Notes: a model not told the origin generated them from the letters alone. A DNA stretch of 64,000 bases from Fictibacillus nanhaiensis (GCF_023715445.1 NZ_JAMBOD010000001.1:806001-870000); one strand, 5' to 3'. Numbered from the stretch's first letter, positions 47,592-58,248 are shown. Numbers and translations are program-made.

Positions 47592-48959
47592 TTATGTTCT
47601 TGCTGTAAAAGGACTGACAGCTTCATTGGATAATGAAGATTTGTCTTCTCTGTTCGCAGCAAATCCTGTTTCCAACTGCTTCTGTTTATCCAAGTATTCT
47701 TCCAATGCGAAAATCTCTGTAAATAACTGAAGCTGTTCCTCTGCGTCAGCTTGTCCAGCCATTTCTTTTGCTCTTGTTACAGGGTCCCGCAAAAGTTGGT
47801 TTACGATACTTTTCGTATGTTTGCTTAAGATTTTTTTCTCGCGCTCTGTTAAATCAGGAAGCTTCCGTTCAATGCTTTGCATGGTTTCAGCCTGAATCGT
47901 TAATGCTTTATCGCGAAGTGCAGAAATCAGCGGCACAACACCAAGCATGGAAATCCATGACTGGAAGGCAACAATTTCTGATTCAATTAAAATCTCGATC
48001 TTTTCAGCTTCTTTTTTACGCTCCGCCAGATTGGTTTCTACGATTCCTTCCAGGTCATCAATATCATATAAGAAAACGCTGTCCAAATCATGTAATGCAG
48101 GATCTAAATCTCTTGGAACTGCAATATCTACCATGAACAATGGCAGCCCTTTTCTTTTCTTAATTGCAGGTGCAGCCATCTCTTTTGTTATGACAAAATC
48201 ACTTGCTCCTGTCGAGGAGATAACAATATCTGCTTTCACGAGTAATTGATCTAAGTGTTCAAACGGGTGAGCGATGCCATGAAACTTTTCAGCAACTTCT
48301 TTTGCTTTTTCAAACGTACGGTTTATCACTAAAACTTCATTTCCGTCGCTGGCATGAAGATGTTTTGCAGTTAACTCTCCCATTTTTCCTGCACCGACGA
48401 TTAATATCGTCTTGTTCTGCAGTCCGCCGAAAATTTTCTTTGCAAGCTCAACAGCAGCATAGCTGACAGAAACTGCATTTTCGCCGATATCTGTTTCAGA
48501 GTGGCATTTTTTCGCAAAAGTAATCGCCTGTTTCATAAGCTTATTAAAAATGGTTCCCGTAGCTGAAAGTTTCTGCGATTCAAGAAAACTGTCTTTTACC
48601 TGGCCAAGGATTTGAGTCTCTCCGATCACCATGGAGTCCAAACCTGCTGCTACCCGGAAAAGATGCTCAACAGCCGCTTCACCGTCTCTTATACTTAAAA
48701 ATGGAGAAATTTCTTCTTTATCGATATTAAACCAGCTCGCCAAAAACGATTTGATGTAATATCTGCCTGTATGAAGCTGATCCGCAACCGCGTAAATTTC
48801 AGTACGGTTACATGTTGAAACGATTACACATTCGAGTATACTTTTTTGCTTACGAAGCAGTGAGATCGCATCAGACATTTCGGCAGGCTGAAACGATACT
48901 TTTTCACGTATTTCTACGGGTGCCGTTTTGTAATTAAGTCCTACCACCAATATATGCAT
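47592..48959 (-). CDS. hemA: Glutamyl-tRNA reductase
   Basis: HemA reduces glutamyl-tRNA to glutamate-1-semialdehyde, the committed step of heme synthesis. The 455-residue protein has the catalytic cysteine in [12 protein letters not shown] (about residue 50), [17 protein letters not shown], the NADPH motif [15 protein letters not shown] and a C-terminal helical dimerisation domain. AGGGAGGTGAG precedes the ATG. It is first in the hem operon and has an extended -10 promoter about 35 bases upstream. Confidence 0.97.
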   Translation of the reverse strand: MHILVVGLNYKTAPVEIREKVSFQPAEMSDAISLLRKQKSILECVIVSTCNRTEIYAVADQLHTGRYYIKSFLASWFNIDKEEISPFLSIRDGEAAVEHLFRVAAGLDSMVIGETQILGQVKDSFLESQKLSATGTIFNKLMKQAITFAKKCHSETDIGENAVSVSYAAVELAKKIFGGLQNKTILIVGAGKMGELTAKHLHASDGNEVLVINRTFEKAKEVAEKFHGIAHPFEHLDQLLVKADIVISSTGASDFVITKEMAAPAIKKRKGLPLFMVDIAVPRDLDPALHDLDSVFLYDIDDLEGIVETNLAERKKEAEKIEILIESEIVAFQSWISMLGVVPLISALRDKALTIQAETMQSIERKLPDLTEREKKILSKHTKSIVNQLLRDPVTRAKEMAGQADAEEQLQLFTEIFALEEYLDKQKQLETGFAANREDKSSLSNEAVSPFTART

Positions 48960-48993
48960 GCGCTCACCTCCCTTTATGTATGTTCGTGTTCCT

Positions 48994-49002
48994 ATTATAA
49001 CA
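48994..49002 (-). promoter_or_regulatory. Extended -10 promoter of the hem operon
   Basis: TGTTATAAT on the minus strand, 35 bases before the hemA start. No good -35 box is seen at 17 bases. Confidence 0.6.
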
Positions 49003-49190
49003 TGGTCAAAAATTCAAATTGCCGGTATATTGTGAACAGAATTTAAACGTTTATGCTATGATAGGGTTATTCAATTTTAAGACGATGTAACTGTATTAGG
49101 ATTTCCTGAATTTCTAAAACTTAGCACCATTAATTAAAATAACAAATTTCGACCAAATTAGCAAAGGTTAAACGCAATAATGGAGGACTT

Positions 49191-49664
49191 ATGAAACAGA
49201 GCAAATTCAGCGGTTTTATATTACTGGGTATCGGATTATTTTTTTTCGCAATACGAATGAATTTTGATCTCATCCAGCCTTATTTAACATGGCCAACTCT
49301 AATCATCATCATTGGACTCGCTCTACTATTACAAGCAGGTTCCGGAAAGGATTCTGCGAGCATATTCTCCGGTGTCTTTCTTACCGGACTCGGCATCCAT
49401 TTTCATGCTGTGTCAAAGATTGCTTCTTGGCCGCAGCCATTGCAGATGATCACTCTTTTAACCGGTATTGCTTTTTTGATTCAGTACAAAAAAGCAAAAG
49501 AGGGACTCATACCTGGGCTTCTCTTAACGATATTGTCACTATGGTTCATCTTTTTTAACAATAATACCCCTTCTGTACAAAATATATTTGCAAGAGCAGA
49601 AAATTTGTGGCCAATCGTTCTGATGATAGTAGGAGCCTATTTCATTTTCTTTAGAAAAAAATAG
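49191..49664 (+). CDS. LiaI/LiaF-like transmembrane domain protein
   Basis: A 157-residue protein with five or six hydrophobic segments and repeated WPxxxIIxG motifs (TWPTLIIIIGLALLL, NLWPIVLMIVGAYFI), the pattern of the LiaI/LiaF-like transmembrane domain. Function unknown. It is read away from hemA and toward ysxC. GGAGGA precedes the ATG. B. subtilis has the membrane protein gene ysxD between hemA and ysxC, so this may be its positional counterpart. Confidence 0.75.
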   Translation: MKQSKFSGFILLGIGLFFFAIRMNFDLIQPYLTWPTLIIIIGLALLLQAGSGKDSASIFSGVFLTGLGIHFHAVSKIASWPQPLQMITLLTGIAFLIQYKKAKEGLIPGLLLTILSLWFIFFNNNTPSVQNIFARAENLWPIVLMIVGAYFIFFRKK

Positions 49665-50002
49665 ACTGTTTAGCTGAAAAAGAAGTGGGTGATCTCCTCT
49701 TCAGGATGCTCGCTTTCCGCGAGGGGTAAGGTGAGCTTTGGTGGAAGATGGATAAAGAGATTCATATTCAAGGAAGTATGTGTGCTCCTGCGTCTGCAAG
49801 CCTATTCTGCCGAAACGGGCTTCCTCGTCGTATGCCTTGCAAGAAGAATAGTCAGGTAGATGGCACGCTGCTCCCGCAGGAGGTTCGCACCTTCCGTTCT
49901 AATCAACTTGTCAATGAAGAGTATTCATAAAAGCAAACCTAAAACAACAAGCTTATAGAAAGAAAAAAAATAAAGCAGCGTTCAAAAATGAACGCTGCTT
50001 TT
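49665..50002. other. 338-bp gap between the LiaI-like gene and ysxC
   Basis: No gene accepted. Most of it is a GC-richer element (about 49685-49910) that looks like a dispersed Bacillaceae intergenic repeat; the rest is the ysxC terminator. Confidence 0.7.
49685..49910. repeat. Dispersed intergenic repeat-like element
   Basis: Contains GGATGCTCGCTTTCCGCGAG near one end and CTGCTCCCGCAGGAGGTTCG with CACCTTCCGTTCTAATCAAC near the other. I recognise these words as ends of intergenic elements common in Bacillus-related genomes. It is richer in GC than its surroundings and contains short hairpins (GCTCGC/GCGAG, CTCCCGCAGGAG). Confidence 0.55.
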
Positions 50003-50003
50003 T
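49972..50003 (-). terminator. Terminator after ysxC
   Basis: A 12-bp perfect stem (AAAGCAGCGTTC / GAACGCTGCTTT) with a 6-base loop; the minus-strand tail is ATTTTTTTTC. Confidence 0.92.
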
Positions 50004-50590
50004 TATTTCGTTAAATAAGAGTTTAAAACACCCCATGCTTCATCTTTTCCATGGCCTGTTTCCGATGAGAAAAGGACGATCTTGTCAGATGGATCCATGT
50101 TTAATGTTTCTTTCACGACTTTCTTATGCTTATCCCATTTTCCTTTTGGTATCTTATCGCTTTTAGTAGCCACAACGATAACCGGAAGTTCGTGATGTTT
50201 AAGCCAGTCATACATTAAACAATCTTCCTTTGAAGGAGGATGTCTAAGATCAACTAGCTGAACAACAGCTTTTAGCTGTTCCCGCTCAACAAGATATTGT
50301 TCGATCATTTTCCCCCAAGCTTCTCTTTCAGTTTTAGAAACTTTTGCGAAACCATATCCTGGTACATCCACAAAATAGAAGCTCTCATTCAAAATATAGA
50401 AGTTTAGTGTTTGTGTTTTTCCTGGTTTAGAAGATGTACGCGCTAAATTCTTTCGGTGGATCATTTTATTGATAAAAGAAGATTTTCCTACGTTTGACCG
50501 GCCTGCCAGAGCAATTTCCGGGAGATTTCCTTCCGGATACTGTTTTGGCCCTACGGCTGATATGACGATCTCTGCTGTATTTACTTTCAC
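50003..50590 (-). CDS. ysxC: Ribosome biogenesis GTPase YsxC (EngB)
   Basis: A 195-residue essential GTPase for large-subunit assembly. Seen are G1 [12 protein letters not shown] (about 30-41), the [11 protein letters not shown] switch, G3 [10 protein letters not shown] and G4 [11 protein letters not shown]. Its ATG overlaps the lonA stop by 4 bases, so the two are coupled, as in B. subtilis. Confidence 0.97.
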   Translation of the reverse strand: MKVNTAEIVISAVGPKQYPEGNLPEIALAGRSNVGKSSFINKMIHRKNLARTSSKPGKTQTLNFYILNESFYFVDVPGYGFAKVSKTEREAWGKMIEQYLVEREQLKAVVQLVDLRHPPSKEDCLMYDWLKHHELPVIVVATKSDKIPKGKWDKHKKVVKETLNMDPSDKIVLFSSETGHGKDEAWGVLNSYLTK

Positions 50591-52905
50591 TTTACATCAC
50601 CTGCTAATGCAACTTTTAACACCTCATCTAAGTGAGAAACAAGAATAAATGAAAGACCCTCTTTTACTGTTTCCGGAATTTCTTCAATATCCTTTTCATT
50701 CTCTTTTGGAAGAATGATTGTCTTGATCCCCGCCCGATGTGCGCTTAATGACTTTTCTTTTAAACCGCCTATTGGCAATACACGGCCTCTTAATGTAATT
50801 TCACCTGTCATGCCTACATCTCTTTTTACCGGTCTTTTTGTAAGAGCCGAGACTAGGGCTGTAGCTATTGTAATTCCTGCAGATGGCCCGTCTTTTGGAG
50901 TGGCACCTTCAGGAACATGAATATGAATATCTGTTTTTTCGTAAAAATCTGGAGCAATACCTAAGTCTTCTACTTTTGTACGAACATAGCTCAGAGCAGC
51001 CTGCGCTGATTCTTTCATAACATCGCCCAGTTTACCCGTTAAGATCAGCTTCCCTTTTCCAGGAGATAATGCAACCTCAATGGACAGTGTATCACCGCCT
51101 GCCGTTGTGTATGCAAGGCCTGTAGCAGCTCCAATCTGATCTTCAAGTTCTGCCTGACCAAAACGAAAACGCGGCTTGCCAAGGTAATCTTCAAGGTTTT
51201 TAGCCGATAAAATTACCTTTTTCTTTTCAGATGAAACAATCTGTTTGGCAGCTTTTCTGCATAATCCGGCAATTTGGCGTTCCAGGTTACGTACTCCCGC
51301 TTCACGAGTATAATTTCGGACAAGCTTAAGGATACAATCATCCTTGAACTGAATTTGGCTTTTCTTCAGACCATGTTCTTTCAGCTGCTTTGGAATTAAG
51401 TGGTTTTTCGAGATATGAAGTTTTTCTACTTCTGTATATCCTGCAATCGAAATAACTTCCATTCTGTCTAAAAGAGGTCCTGGAATTGTAGAGAGCGTAT
51501 TTGCGGTCGTTACAAACATGACTTTTGATAAATCATATGGTTCCTCAATATAATGGTCGCTGAACGTACTATTCTGTTCCGGATCTAATACCTCAAGCAT
51601 CGCAGAAGATGGGTCTCCTCTAAAGTCACTCGACATCTTATCTATTTCATCAAGCAAAAATACAGGATTAACCGTTCCAGCTTTCTTCATGCCCTGAATT
51701 AAACGGCCTGGCATTGCACCTACATATGTTCTGCGGTGACCTCTGATCTCGGCTTCATCTCTTACTCCGCCTAAAGAAATTCTAACAAAATTTCTGCCTA
51801 TTGCACGTGCAATAGAACGTGCTAAAGAAGTTTTACCTACTCCCGGAGGTCCGACTAAACAAAGTATAGGGCCTTTTAAAGAATTTGTGAGTTTTTGAAC
51901 CGCTAAGTATTCTAAGACACGTTCTTTTACTTTTTCAAGTCCGTAGTGGTCTTCATTTAACACTGTTTCTGCATGAGGAATATCAAGATTATCGATCGTT
52001 TCCTGCTTCCACGGCAAGTTAACAAGCCATTCAATATACGTCCGGATTACAGAACTTTCTGCTGAAGAGTTCGGCATTTTTTCATAGCGGTCCAGCTCTT
52101 TCTTCGCTAATTCCATAACATGCTCAGGCATATCAGACGCTTCAATTCGCTCTTTTAATGAACTGACTTCACCAATTTTTCCTTCTTTATCGCCCAGTTC
52201 CTTCTGAATGGCTTTCATTTGTTCACGCAAATAGTATTCTTTTTGCGTTTTTTCCATCGCCTTTTTTACACGCTGACCAATTTTCTTCTCAAGTCCCAAC
52301 ACTTCTTTTTCGTTATTTAAAAGGGCTAGTAAATGCTCAAGTCTTTCCTTCACATTAAAAATTTCTAAGATTTTTTGCTTTTCTTTAATTTTAAGTGAAA
52401 GATGGGAAGAAATAACGTCAGCAAGTCTGCCAGGTTCAGTTATATCCTGTACAGACGCAAGGGTTTCAGGAGTAACTTTTTTAGAGAGATTTATGTATTG
52501 TTCGAATTGAGCCAAAACCGCTCTCATTAAAGCTTCTGTTTCAGCTTCTTTTTCCTCTACATCATCTGTCAGTTCTATTTCTACTTCAACGTGTGTCTGT
52601 TCATCCATAAAAGATGTGATTTTACCACGCTGAATTCCTTCTACGAGTACCCTGATTGTGCCGTTTGGCAGCTTGAGCATTTGATTAACTTTTGATAAAG
52701 TTCCTACATTGTAGATTTCCTCTTTAGCCGGATCTTCGATAGAAACTTCCTTCTGAGTTGAAAGAAAAATCACCTGATCATCAAGCATCACTTTTTCAAG
52801 TGCTTGAATGGACTTTTCTCTTCCAACATCCAAATGAAGCACCATTGTCGGATAGACCAACAATCCGCGTAGAGGGAGGAGCGGAAGAACTCGTTTTTCC
52901 CCCAT
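50587..52905 (-). CDS. lonA: ATP-dependent protease LonA
   Basis: LonA is a cytosolic AAA+ serine protease for damaged and regulatory proteins. The 772-residue protein has the N-terminal substrate domain ([21 protein letters not shown]), Walker [10 protein letters not shown] (about 353-361), [10 protein letters not shown] and the protease domain with the catalytic serine in [11 protein letters not shown] and lysine in [11 protein letters not shown]. The ATG at 52905 has GGAGGTG upstream and gives the family length (774 in B. subtilis). Confidence 0.97.
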   Translation of the reverse strand: MGEKRVLPLLPLRGLLVYPTMVLHLDVGREKSIQALEKVMLDDQVIFLSTQKEVSIEDPAKEEIYNVGTLSKVNQMLKLPNGTIRVLVEGIQRGKITSFMDEQTHVEVEIELTDDVEEKEAETEALMRAVLAQFEQYINLSKKVTPETLASVQDITEPGRLADVISSHLSLKIKEKQKILEIFNVKERLEHLLALLNNEKEVLGLEKKIGQRVKKAMEKTQKEYYLREQMKAIQKELGDKEGKIGEVSSLKERIEASDMPEHVMELAKKELDRYEKMPNSSAESSVIRTYIEWLVNLPWKQETIDNLDIPHAETVLNEDHYGLEKVKERVLEYLAVQKLTNSLKGPILCLVGPPGVGKTSLARSIARAIGRNFVRISLGGVRDEAEIRGHRRTYVGAMPGRLIQGMKKAGTVNPVFLLDEIDKMSSDFRGDPSSAMLEVLDPEQNSTFSDHYIEEPYDLSKVMFVTTANTLSTIPGPLLDRMEVISIAGYTEVEKLHISKNHLIPKQLKEHGLKKSQIQFKDDCILKLVRNYTREAGVRNLERQIAGLCRKAAKQIVSSEKKKVILSAKNLEDYLGKPRFRFGQAELEDQIGAATGLAYTTAGGDTLSIEVALSPGKGKLILTGKLGDVMKESAQAALSYVRTKVEDLGIAPDFYEKTDIHIHVPEGATPKDGPSAGITIATALVSALTKRPVKRDVGMTGEITLRGRVLPIGGLKEKSLSAHRAGIKTIILPKENEKDIEEIPETVKEGLSFILVSHLDEVLKVALAGDVK

Positions 52906-53029
52906 TAAAAACACCTCCGAAAACTGCTGTGTAATCATTAATTATATGCATAGTCTTTGTACAATTCTACCGATAATGCTTAACTTTGTCTAATGTTAGC
53001 ATCCAATAAACTTTAATTAAACAAAAAAG

Positions 53030-53065
53030 AAACCCCTTCTACTCCTTAAACTGAAGAAGGAGGGG
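53030..53065 (-). terminator. Terminator at the end of lonB
   Basis: On the minus strand a CCCC..CTTCT / AGAAGGGG stem with a small bulge, overlapping the lonB stop, is followed by TTTCTTTTTTG. Confidence 0.6.
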
Positions 53066-54713
53066 AGTTTAGAGCTGCTGACGCAGGAATAGATTCTTCC
53101 TTGCTCTCATCTAAAAATGCATATTGAAATACTTCTGAGAGTTTTTTAACCGGGATGATTTCTACATCCTCAATGCTTTCGAATATTTTCTGGTTATTCT
53201 CAAAAGGAATTAGCACCCGCTTTGCACCAGCATCTTTTGCTGCTAAAATCTTTGCCATAACGCCTCCGACAGGTTTCACCTTTCCGTGAATACTTATTTC
53301 TCCTGTCATCGCCACTTCATGGTCAACACGCACTTTATGGATGGCTGAGTAAATGGATGATGCGATTGCTATCCCCGCTGAAGGTCCATCTACTGGTCCC
53401 CCGCCTGGGAAGTTAACATGAATATCGTACATAGATGCATCAACACCCATAAAACGAAGTACAGTTATGACATTTTCAACTGATCCTTTTGCCATACTTT
53501 TTCTGCGAATGGACTTGGATTGATTACCGATGCTCTCTTCCTCAGCTATACCTGTAATGATAATTGATCCTTGTTTTTTAGCAGGAAGAACTGTCGTTTC
53601 AATTTCAAGAAGAGCACCGCTTGTTGGACCATATACAGCAAGTCCATTAACTAACCCGATTTTTGGTTTGCTTCCGATTTTTCTTTCCGGTCTTGGTGCC
53701 ATTCTGCTTGAATGAGTGACCCATTCAACATCACCTTTTGTAATGCTCTTTCGTTCTTCTGTAATAGCCAGCCCCGCTGCGATTTGGATCATATTAACTG
53801 CTTCACGTCCGTTTTTTGCATATTGGGCCATATATTTTAAAGATTCTTCTTCAATGCCCAGCTGAATCTTATCAGCAGCTCGTTTAGCGATCTGCTCAAT
53901 TTCAGCAGGCTGAAGTTCTCTGAAAAACACCTCAAGACATCTCGATCGGATAGCTGGCGGAATCTCATCCGGCATACGTGTTGTTGCACCTATCATCCGG
54001 AAGTCTGCAGGCAGGCCATTTTGGAAAATATCATGGATATGATGCGGTATATTCGCATTTTCTTCCGAATAATAAGCACTCTCGAGAAATACTTTCCGAT
54101 CTTCTAATACTTTTAACAGCTTGTTCATTTGAATCGGATGAAGTTCACCAATCTCATCAATAAATAGAACACCGCCGTGTGCATTTGTAACTGCCCCTTG
54201 TTTTGGCTGAGGGATACCTGCCTGTCCCATTGCTCCTGCTCCCTGATAGATAGGATCATGTACAGAACCAATTAGAGGATCAGCGATACCACGCTCATCA
54301 AAACGTGCTGTTGTAGCGTCAAGTTCCACGAAAACAGCCATAGAACGGAATGGGGAAGTTTTATTTTTTTTTGCTTCTTCAAGCACTAATCGAGCAGCGG
54401 CAGTTTTACCTACTCCTGGAGGGCCATATACAATTACATGCTGCGGATTAGGACCGCAAAGGGCAGCTTTTAATGCTTTAATACCATCCTCTTGACCAAT
54501 AATATCTTCAAATTTCCCTGGGCGGACCCGTTCAGACAACGGTTCAGATAGAGAGATGGAGCGCAGCCTTCTTAATTGCTCCATTTCTTTTCTTGATTCT
54601 TTATCTACACTTACTTTTTGAGACCGCTGGCTTCTGAGTAAGTTCCAAAAATACAGACCGATTACAATCCCAAAAAATAATTGAATGATTAACGCTATCC
54701 CTGTCCAATTCAT
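53046..54713 (-). CDS. lonB: LonB-like ATP-dependent protease
   Basis: A 555-residue Lon-family protease with one N-terminal membrane segment (about 5-24), an AAA+ domain ([25 protein letters not shown]) and a protease domain with the catalytic serine in VDGPSAGIAIA and lysine in GVMAKILAAKDAG. In B. subtilis LonB is made in the forespore under sigma-F. GGGAGG precedes the ATG, and a near-ideal sigma-F promoter lies upstream. It follows clpX and precedes lonA, but each appears to be a separate unit. Confidence 0.95.
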   Translation of the reverse strand: MNWTGIALIIQLFFGIVIGLYFWNLLRSQRSQKVSVDKESRKEMEQLRRLRSISLSEPLSERVRPGKFEDIIGQEDGIKALKAALCGPNPQHVIVYGPPGVGKTAAARLVLEEAKKNKTSPFRSMAVFVELDATTARFDERGIADPLIGSVHDPIYQGAGAMGQAGIPQPKQGAVTNAHGGVLFIDEIGELHPIQMNKLLKVLEDRKVFLESAYYSEENANIPHHIHDIFQNGLPADFRMIGATTRMPDEIPPAIRSRCLEVFFRELQPAEIEQIAKRAADKIQLGIEEESLKYMAQYAKNGREAVNMIQIAAGLAITEERKSITKGDVEWVTHSSRMAPRPERKIGSKPKIGLVNGLAVYGPTSGALLEIETTVLPAKKQGSIIITGIAEEESIGNQSKSIRRKSMAKGSVENVITVLRFMGVDASMYDIHVNFPGGGPVDGPSAGIAIASSIYSAIHKVRVDHEVAMTGEISIHGKVKPVGGVMAKILAAKDAGAKRVLIPFENNQKIFESIEDVEIIPVKKLSEVFQYAFLDESKEESIPASAALNSPPSSV

Positions 54714-54747
54714 TGTTTTCCTCCCGATACGTATGTATTGATAAGCA

Positions 54748-54777
54748 TAGTATCTCCGAGGATTTAAGGACCTAAAC
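54748..54777 (-). promoter_or_regulatory. Sigma-F type promoter of lonB
   Basis: On the minus strand GTTTA (matches GYWTA) and GGAGATACTA (matches GGNRANAMTR at all positions) are exactly 15 bases apart, 35 bases before the lonB ATG. Sigma-G recognises similar boxes. Confidence 0.85.
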
Positions 54778-54917
54778 GGTAATCATGCTAAAAAGAAATT
54801 TGTTACGTTTCATGTAGAGCGGATAAAGATCTTTCCGAAAATTTCTTATCAGATTTAATGATATAGGAGAAATTTTTAAAAAAAATATCCTTCTTCCTAC
54901 TTAAACCGTTCTTTTTT

Positions 54918-54958
54918 TATAAAAAATTGTGATGCTGCCCAAGTTTCCAGGCAGTATC
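54918..54958 (-). terminator. Orphan terminator between clpX and lonB
   Basis: On the minus strand GATACTGCC pairs with GGCAGCATC (9 bp, one G-U) around a 10-base loop, then ACAATTTTTTATA. No gene ends here, so it may end a non-coding transcript from the array region. Confidence 0.7.
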
Positions 54959-55027
54959 CCTTTTAGTCTGTTTAAAAATAAGGGGATATACGATGAACTA
55001 ACCGTTTATGACCTATACCTTATCAGG

Positions 55028-55135
55028 TATACGTTTAAAGAATCCCACGTTAGATGGGATTAATCCCACGTTAATTGATTTTTTCCCACGAAAAATCAGT
55101 TAATTCTCACGTTAAATAGAATATAACCACGAGTC
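55028..55135. repeat. 20-21-bp phased degenerate CCCACGTTA array
   Basis: CACG cores start at 55046, 55067, 55087, 55108 and 55128 (steps 21, 20, 21, 20), mostly within AATCCCACGTTAA-like units; a weaker copy TACG is near 55030. The units are AT-rich outside the core and do not code. Confidence 0.8.
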
Positions 55136-55202
55136 GACACATGACGACAAATCTCACAGCGCCTATACCTCCCATAACACACCACACACTACACCCAAAA
55201 AA

Positions 55203-55245
55203 ACTGGCTCAATCAGCCGTTAATCATAACAGCCAATGAGCCAGT
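55203..55245 (-). terminator. Terminator after clpX
   Basis: ACTGGCTCA pairs with TGAGCCAGT over a 25-base loop, followed by TTTTTTTGG on the minus strand, 6 bases after the clpX stop. Confidence 0.82.
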
Positions 55246-55250
55246 CTTTA

Positions 55251-56525
55251 TTATGCACTCTCTTTAGGAGTTTCTTTTGATTGTTCAATTACAGTACCAT
55301 CTTCAAGTTCTAGTGTAGGCGGTACTTTATCAGAAATTGTTTCTTTTGTAACGATACATTTGACTACATCTTCACGTGAAGGCAGCTCAAACATCACATC
55401 TAGCATAACACCTTCAATGATAGAACGAAGTCCGCGCGCACCCGTTTTGCGTTCGATCGCTTGTGCAGAAATTTCTCGAAGTGCTTCATCTGTAAATTCA
55501 AGCTCTACTCCATCAATATCTAAAAGTTTTTGATATTGTTTTACCAATGCATTTTTAGGTTTTGTCAGGATCTCGATCAGCGCGTCCTCATCCAATGAAT
55601 TTAAGTTAGAGATTACTGGCAAGCGCCCAATAAACTCTGGGATTAATCCGAAACGAAGTAAATCTTCAGGAAGTACTTTAGATAAATATTCGCCAGCTTT
55701 TAAATCAGCTTGTTTCGAATCTGAGCTGAATCCGATAACCTTTTTGCCTAGACGGCGTTTAATTATCTGCTCGATACCATCAAATGCACCGCCGCAAATA
55801 AACAAAATATTCGTAGTGTCGATCTGAATGAATTCTTGATGAGGGTGTTTTCTTCCGCCTTGAGGAGGAACACTCGCAACTGTACCTTCTAAAATTTTCA
55901 GAAGGGCTTGCTGAACACCTTCACCGGAAACATCACGTGTAATCGATGGGTTTTCAGATTTTCGTGCAATTTTATCGATCTCATCAATATAAATGATCCC
56001 TTTTTCTGCTTTTTCCACATCATAATCAGCAGACTGAATCAATTTCAGGAGGATATTTTCTACGTCCTCACCTACATATCCAGCTTCTGTTAAAGATGTA
56101 GCATCCGCAATAGCAAAAGGTACATTCAAGATTCTGGCCAGAGTTTGCGCAAGGAGCGTTTTACCGCTTCCTGTGGGTCCGATCATCGCGATATTACTTT
56201 TTGCAAGTTCTACTTCATCTGATTTTTGCGATGAATTAATACGCTTATAATGATTGTAAACGGCCACAGAAAGGGATTTCTTAGCCTGATCCTGACCAAT
56301 AACATACTCATCAAGAATTTTACGGATTTCAACTGGTTTTGGTACTTCTTTTAGTTCTACATCCTCTTCTGTACCTAGTTCTTCTTCCACGATTTCAGTA
56401 CAAAGTTCGATACATTCATCACAAATATATACACCTGGTCCAGCAACCAGTTTTCTAACTTGATCCTGTGTTTTGCCACAGAAAGAACACTTTAATTGCC
56501 CTTTTTCATCATTAAATTTAAACAA
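55251..56525 (-). CDS. clpX: ClpX, ATPase subunit of ClpXP protease
   Basis: ClpX unfolds substrates for ClpP. The 424-residue protein has the N-terminal zinc domain ([14 protein letters not shown] and ICDECIELC, residues about 12-42), Walker [26 protein letters not shown] and the pore/IGL region FIGRLPVIS. The TTG at 56525 is chosen because GGGGTGA lies 5 bases upstream and homologues start MFKFN; a GTG at 56534 sits inside the ribosome site. It follows tig after 323 bases. Confidence 0.97.
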   Translation of the reverse strand: MFKFNDEKGQLKCSFCGKTQDQVRKLVAGPGVYICDECIELCTEIVEEELGTEEDVELKEVPKPVEIRKILDEYVIGQDQAKKSLSVAVYNHYKRINSSQKSDEVELAKSNIAMIGPTGSGKTLLAQTLARILNVPFAIADATSLTEAGYVGEDVENILLKLIQSADYDVEKAEKGIIYIDEIDKIARKSENPSITRDVSGEGVQQALLKILEGTVASVPPQGGRKHPHQEFIQIDTTNILFICGGAFDGIEQIIKRRLGKKVIGFSSDSKQADLKAGEYLSKVLPEDLLRFGLIPEFIGRLPVISNLNSLDEDALIEILTKPKNALVKQYQKLLDIDGVELEFTDEALREISAQAIERKTGARGLRSIIEGVMLDVMFELPSREDVVKCIVTKETISDKVPPTLELEDGTVIEQSKETPKESA

Positions 56526-56848
56526 TGATATCACCCCTAAAACAATAATATGGATGAAACGCTTGACCCGTATTTTACGATTTCTATAGTGCAGGTCTGA
56601 ATTTATTTCTACTACTTAAGCATTCCGTTGATTATAATGGATTGTATCACACTTCCATAATAAAACGGAAATAAAAACCCTTACTAAATATGTATGGTAT
56701 GGCTCTATATAAGTATGAACAATCCTGCGTGTTTTAAAACCTATTTTTCAAATAGCAGGATATATTGCCTAAATAATGTTATGTATTGCAAAACAAGGCA
56801 CGATAAATAAGGATCGCGCCTTGTTTTTTCATGCATTTATTCTATTGA
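56526..56848. other. 323-bp gap between tig and clpX
   Basis: No gene. It holds the tig terminator, an ATCCTGC/GCAGGAT inverted repeat (56722-56761) and, nearer clpX, two possible -10 boxes on the minus strand (TATAAT near 56635 and TACAAT with a TG extension near 56645). No strong -35 box was found. Confidence 0.7.
56790..56826 (-). terminator. Terminator after tig
   Basis: AAAACAAGGCGCGAT pairs with ATCGTGCCTTGTTTT (one mismatch-type G-U) around a 7-base loop; the stem itself supplies a T-rich end on the minus strand. Confidence 0.78.
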
Positions 56849-58141
56849 TTAAGCAGTTTTGCTGTTTTCAACTAGGAAATCGATCGCTTTACGAACCTTC
56901 AAGTCAGCTGCAACTGCATCGTTTCCGCCTTGCATTGCAAGCATTTGCTTAATTTGTTCAACTTCCATCTTGTACATTTCAGCCATCTTGTTAAGTTCTG
57001 CATCGATTTCTTCTTCAGAAACTTCGATGTTTTCTGCTTCAACGATTGCTTCTAGTACTAGATTTGTGCGAACACGTTTTCCAGCATCTTCTTTCATTTG
57101 CTCACGAAGTGCTTCTTCGCTAGTTCCAGAGAACTGGTAGTAAAGATCAAGGTTCATACCTTGCATTTGAAGACGTTGACCAAATTCTTGCACCATACGG
57201 TCAAGCTCAGTGTTTACCATTGCTTCTGGAATTTCGATTTCTGCATTTTCAGAAGCTTTTTCGATAACTGTTTCACGAGTTTTGTTTTCAGCTTCTTGCT
57301 TTTTGCTTTCTTCTAGCTTTGTACGAAGTTCTTTTTTAAGATCTTCTAAAGTTTCAGCATCGCCTTCAGCTTCTTTAGCAAACTCATCGTTAAGCTCTGG
57401 AAGCTGTTTTGATTTGATGTCGTGAATTTTAACCTTGAATACTGCAGGCTTACCAGCTAATTCTTCAGCATGGTACTCTTCAGGGAAAGTAACGTTAACG
57501 TCTTTTTCCGTTCCGGCTTTTTCACCAACTAATTGTTCTTCAAAACCTGGAATGAACGAACCAGAACCAATTTCAAGTGAATAGTTCTCAGCTTTTCCGC
57601 CTTCGAATGCTTCTCCATCAACAAATCCTTCGAAATCGATGTTAACAGTGTCACCATTCTCAATAGCGCCTTCTTCTTTAACAACTAGTTCAGCTTGTTG
57701 TTCTTGTAGACGAGTAAGTTCGTTTTGAACATCCTCATCAGTTACTTCTGTTTCAGTCTTTTCAACTTCAAGACCTTTGTATTCACCAAGTTTTACTTCA
57801 GGCTTAACGATTACTTTTGCAGTGAATACAAGGTTGCTTCCTTGTTCCATTTTTTCGATATCAACTTCTGGGCGATCTACAGGCTCGATACCTGTTTCTT
57901 CAACTGCGTCACCATAAGCTTTTGGCAATAAGATATCTAAAGCATCTTGGTAAAGAGACTCTACACCAAAACGTTGTTCAAAAAGTCTGCGCGGCATTTT
58001 CCCTTTACGGAAGCCTGGTACGTTTACCTTTTTAACCACTTTTTTAAACGCTTGGTCTAGCGCTGTATCTACTTCAGAAGCCTCAACTTCAACTGTTAAG
58101 ACACCTTGATTGCCTTCTAACTTTTCCCATTTAGCACTCAT
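56849..58141 (-). CDS. tig: Trigger factor
   Basis: The ribosome-bound chaperone and prolyl isomerase. The 430-residue protein has the ribosome-docking motif [17 protein letters not shown] (about 43-59), the FKBP-type PPIase domain (about 160-245, [20 protein letters not shown] minus its ends) and the long helical C-terminal substrate domain. A strong promoter and GGAGGG ribosome site precede the ATG. It stands between ysoA and clpX. Confidence 0.97.
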   Translation of the reverse strand: MSAKWEKLEGNQGVLTVEVEASEVDTALDQAFKKVVKKVNVPGFRKGKMPRRLFEQRFGVESLYQDALDILLPKAYGDAVEETGIEPVDRPEVDIEKMEQGSNLVFTAKVIVKPEVKLGEYKGLEVEKTETEVTDEDVQNELTRLQEQQAELVVKEEGAIENGDTVNIDFEGFVDGEAFEGGKAENYSLEIGSGSFIPGFEEQLVGEKAGTEKDVNVTFPEEYHAEELAGKPAVFKVKIHDIKSKQLPELNDEFAKEAEGDAETLEDLKKELRTKLEESKKQEAENKTRETVIEKASENAEIEIPEAMVNTELDRMVQEFGQRLQMQGMNLDLYYQFSGTSEEALREQMKEDAGKRVRTNLVLEAIVEAENIEVSEEEIDAELNKMAEMYKMEVEQIKQMLAMQGGNDAVAADLKVRKAIDFLVENSKTA

Positions 58142-58200
58142 TAATATGTTCCCTCCAACATCGGTATTTCCATAAGTATCATATAGATTACAACCATTCC

Positions 58201-58228
58201 ATTATAGCATAGACGTTGTGTATTTCAA
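58201..58228 (-). promoter_or_regulatory. Sigma-A promoter of tig
   Basis: On the minus strand TTGAAA and TATAAT are 16 bases apart with an extended TGC before the -10 box, 60 bases before the tig ATG. Confidence 0.88.
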
Positions 58229-58248
58229 CAAGTTACATCACTTTATCA

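Larger units (their letters stand above)
54714..55250. other. 537-bp gap between clpX and lonB
   Basis: No gene is seen. From the lonB side it holds the sigma-F promoter, an AT-rich stretch, an orphan terminator read on the minus strand, the 20-21-bp phased CACG array, a C/A-rich segment (about 55150-55198) and the clpX terminator. Confidence 0.8.

Noticed and set aside
49748-49930. A 60-codon plus-strand ORF in the gap after the LiaI-like gene
   Set aside because: It lies in a repeat-like non-coding element and has no ribosome site.
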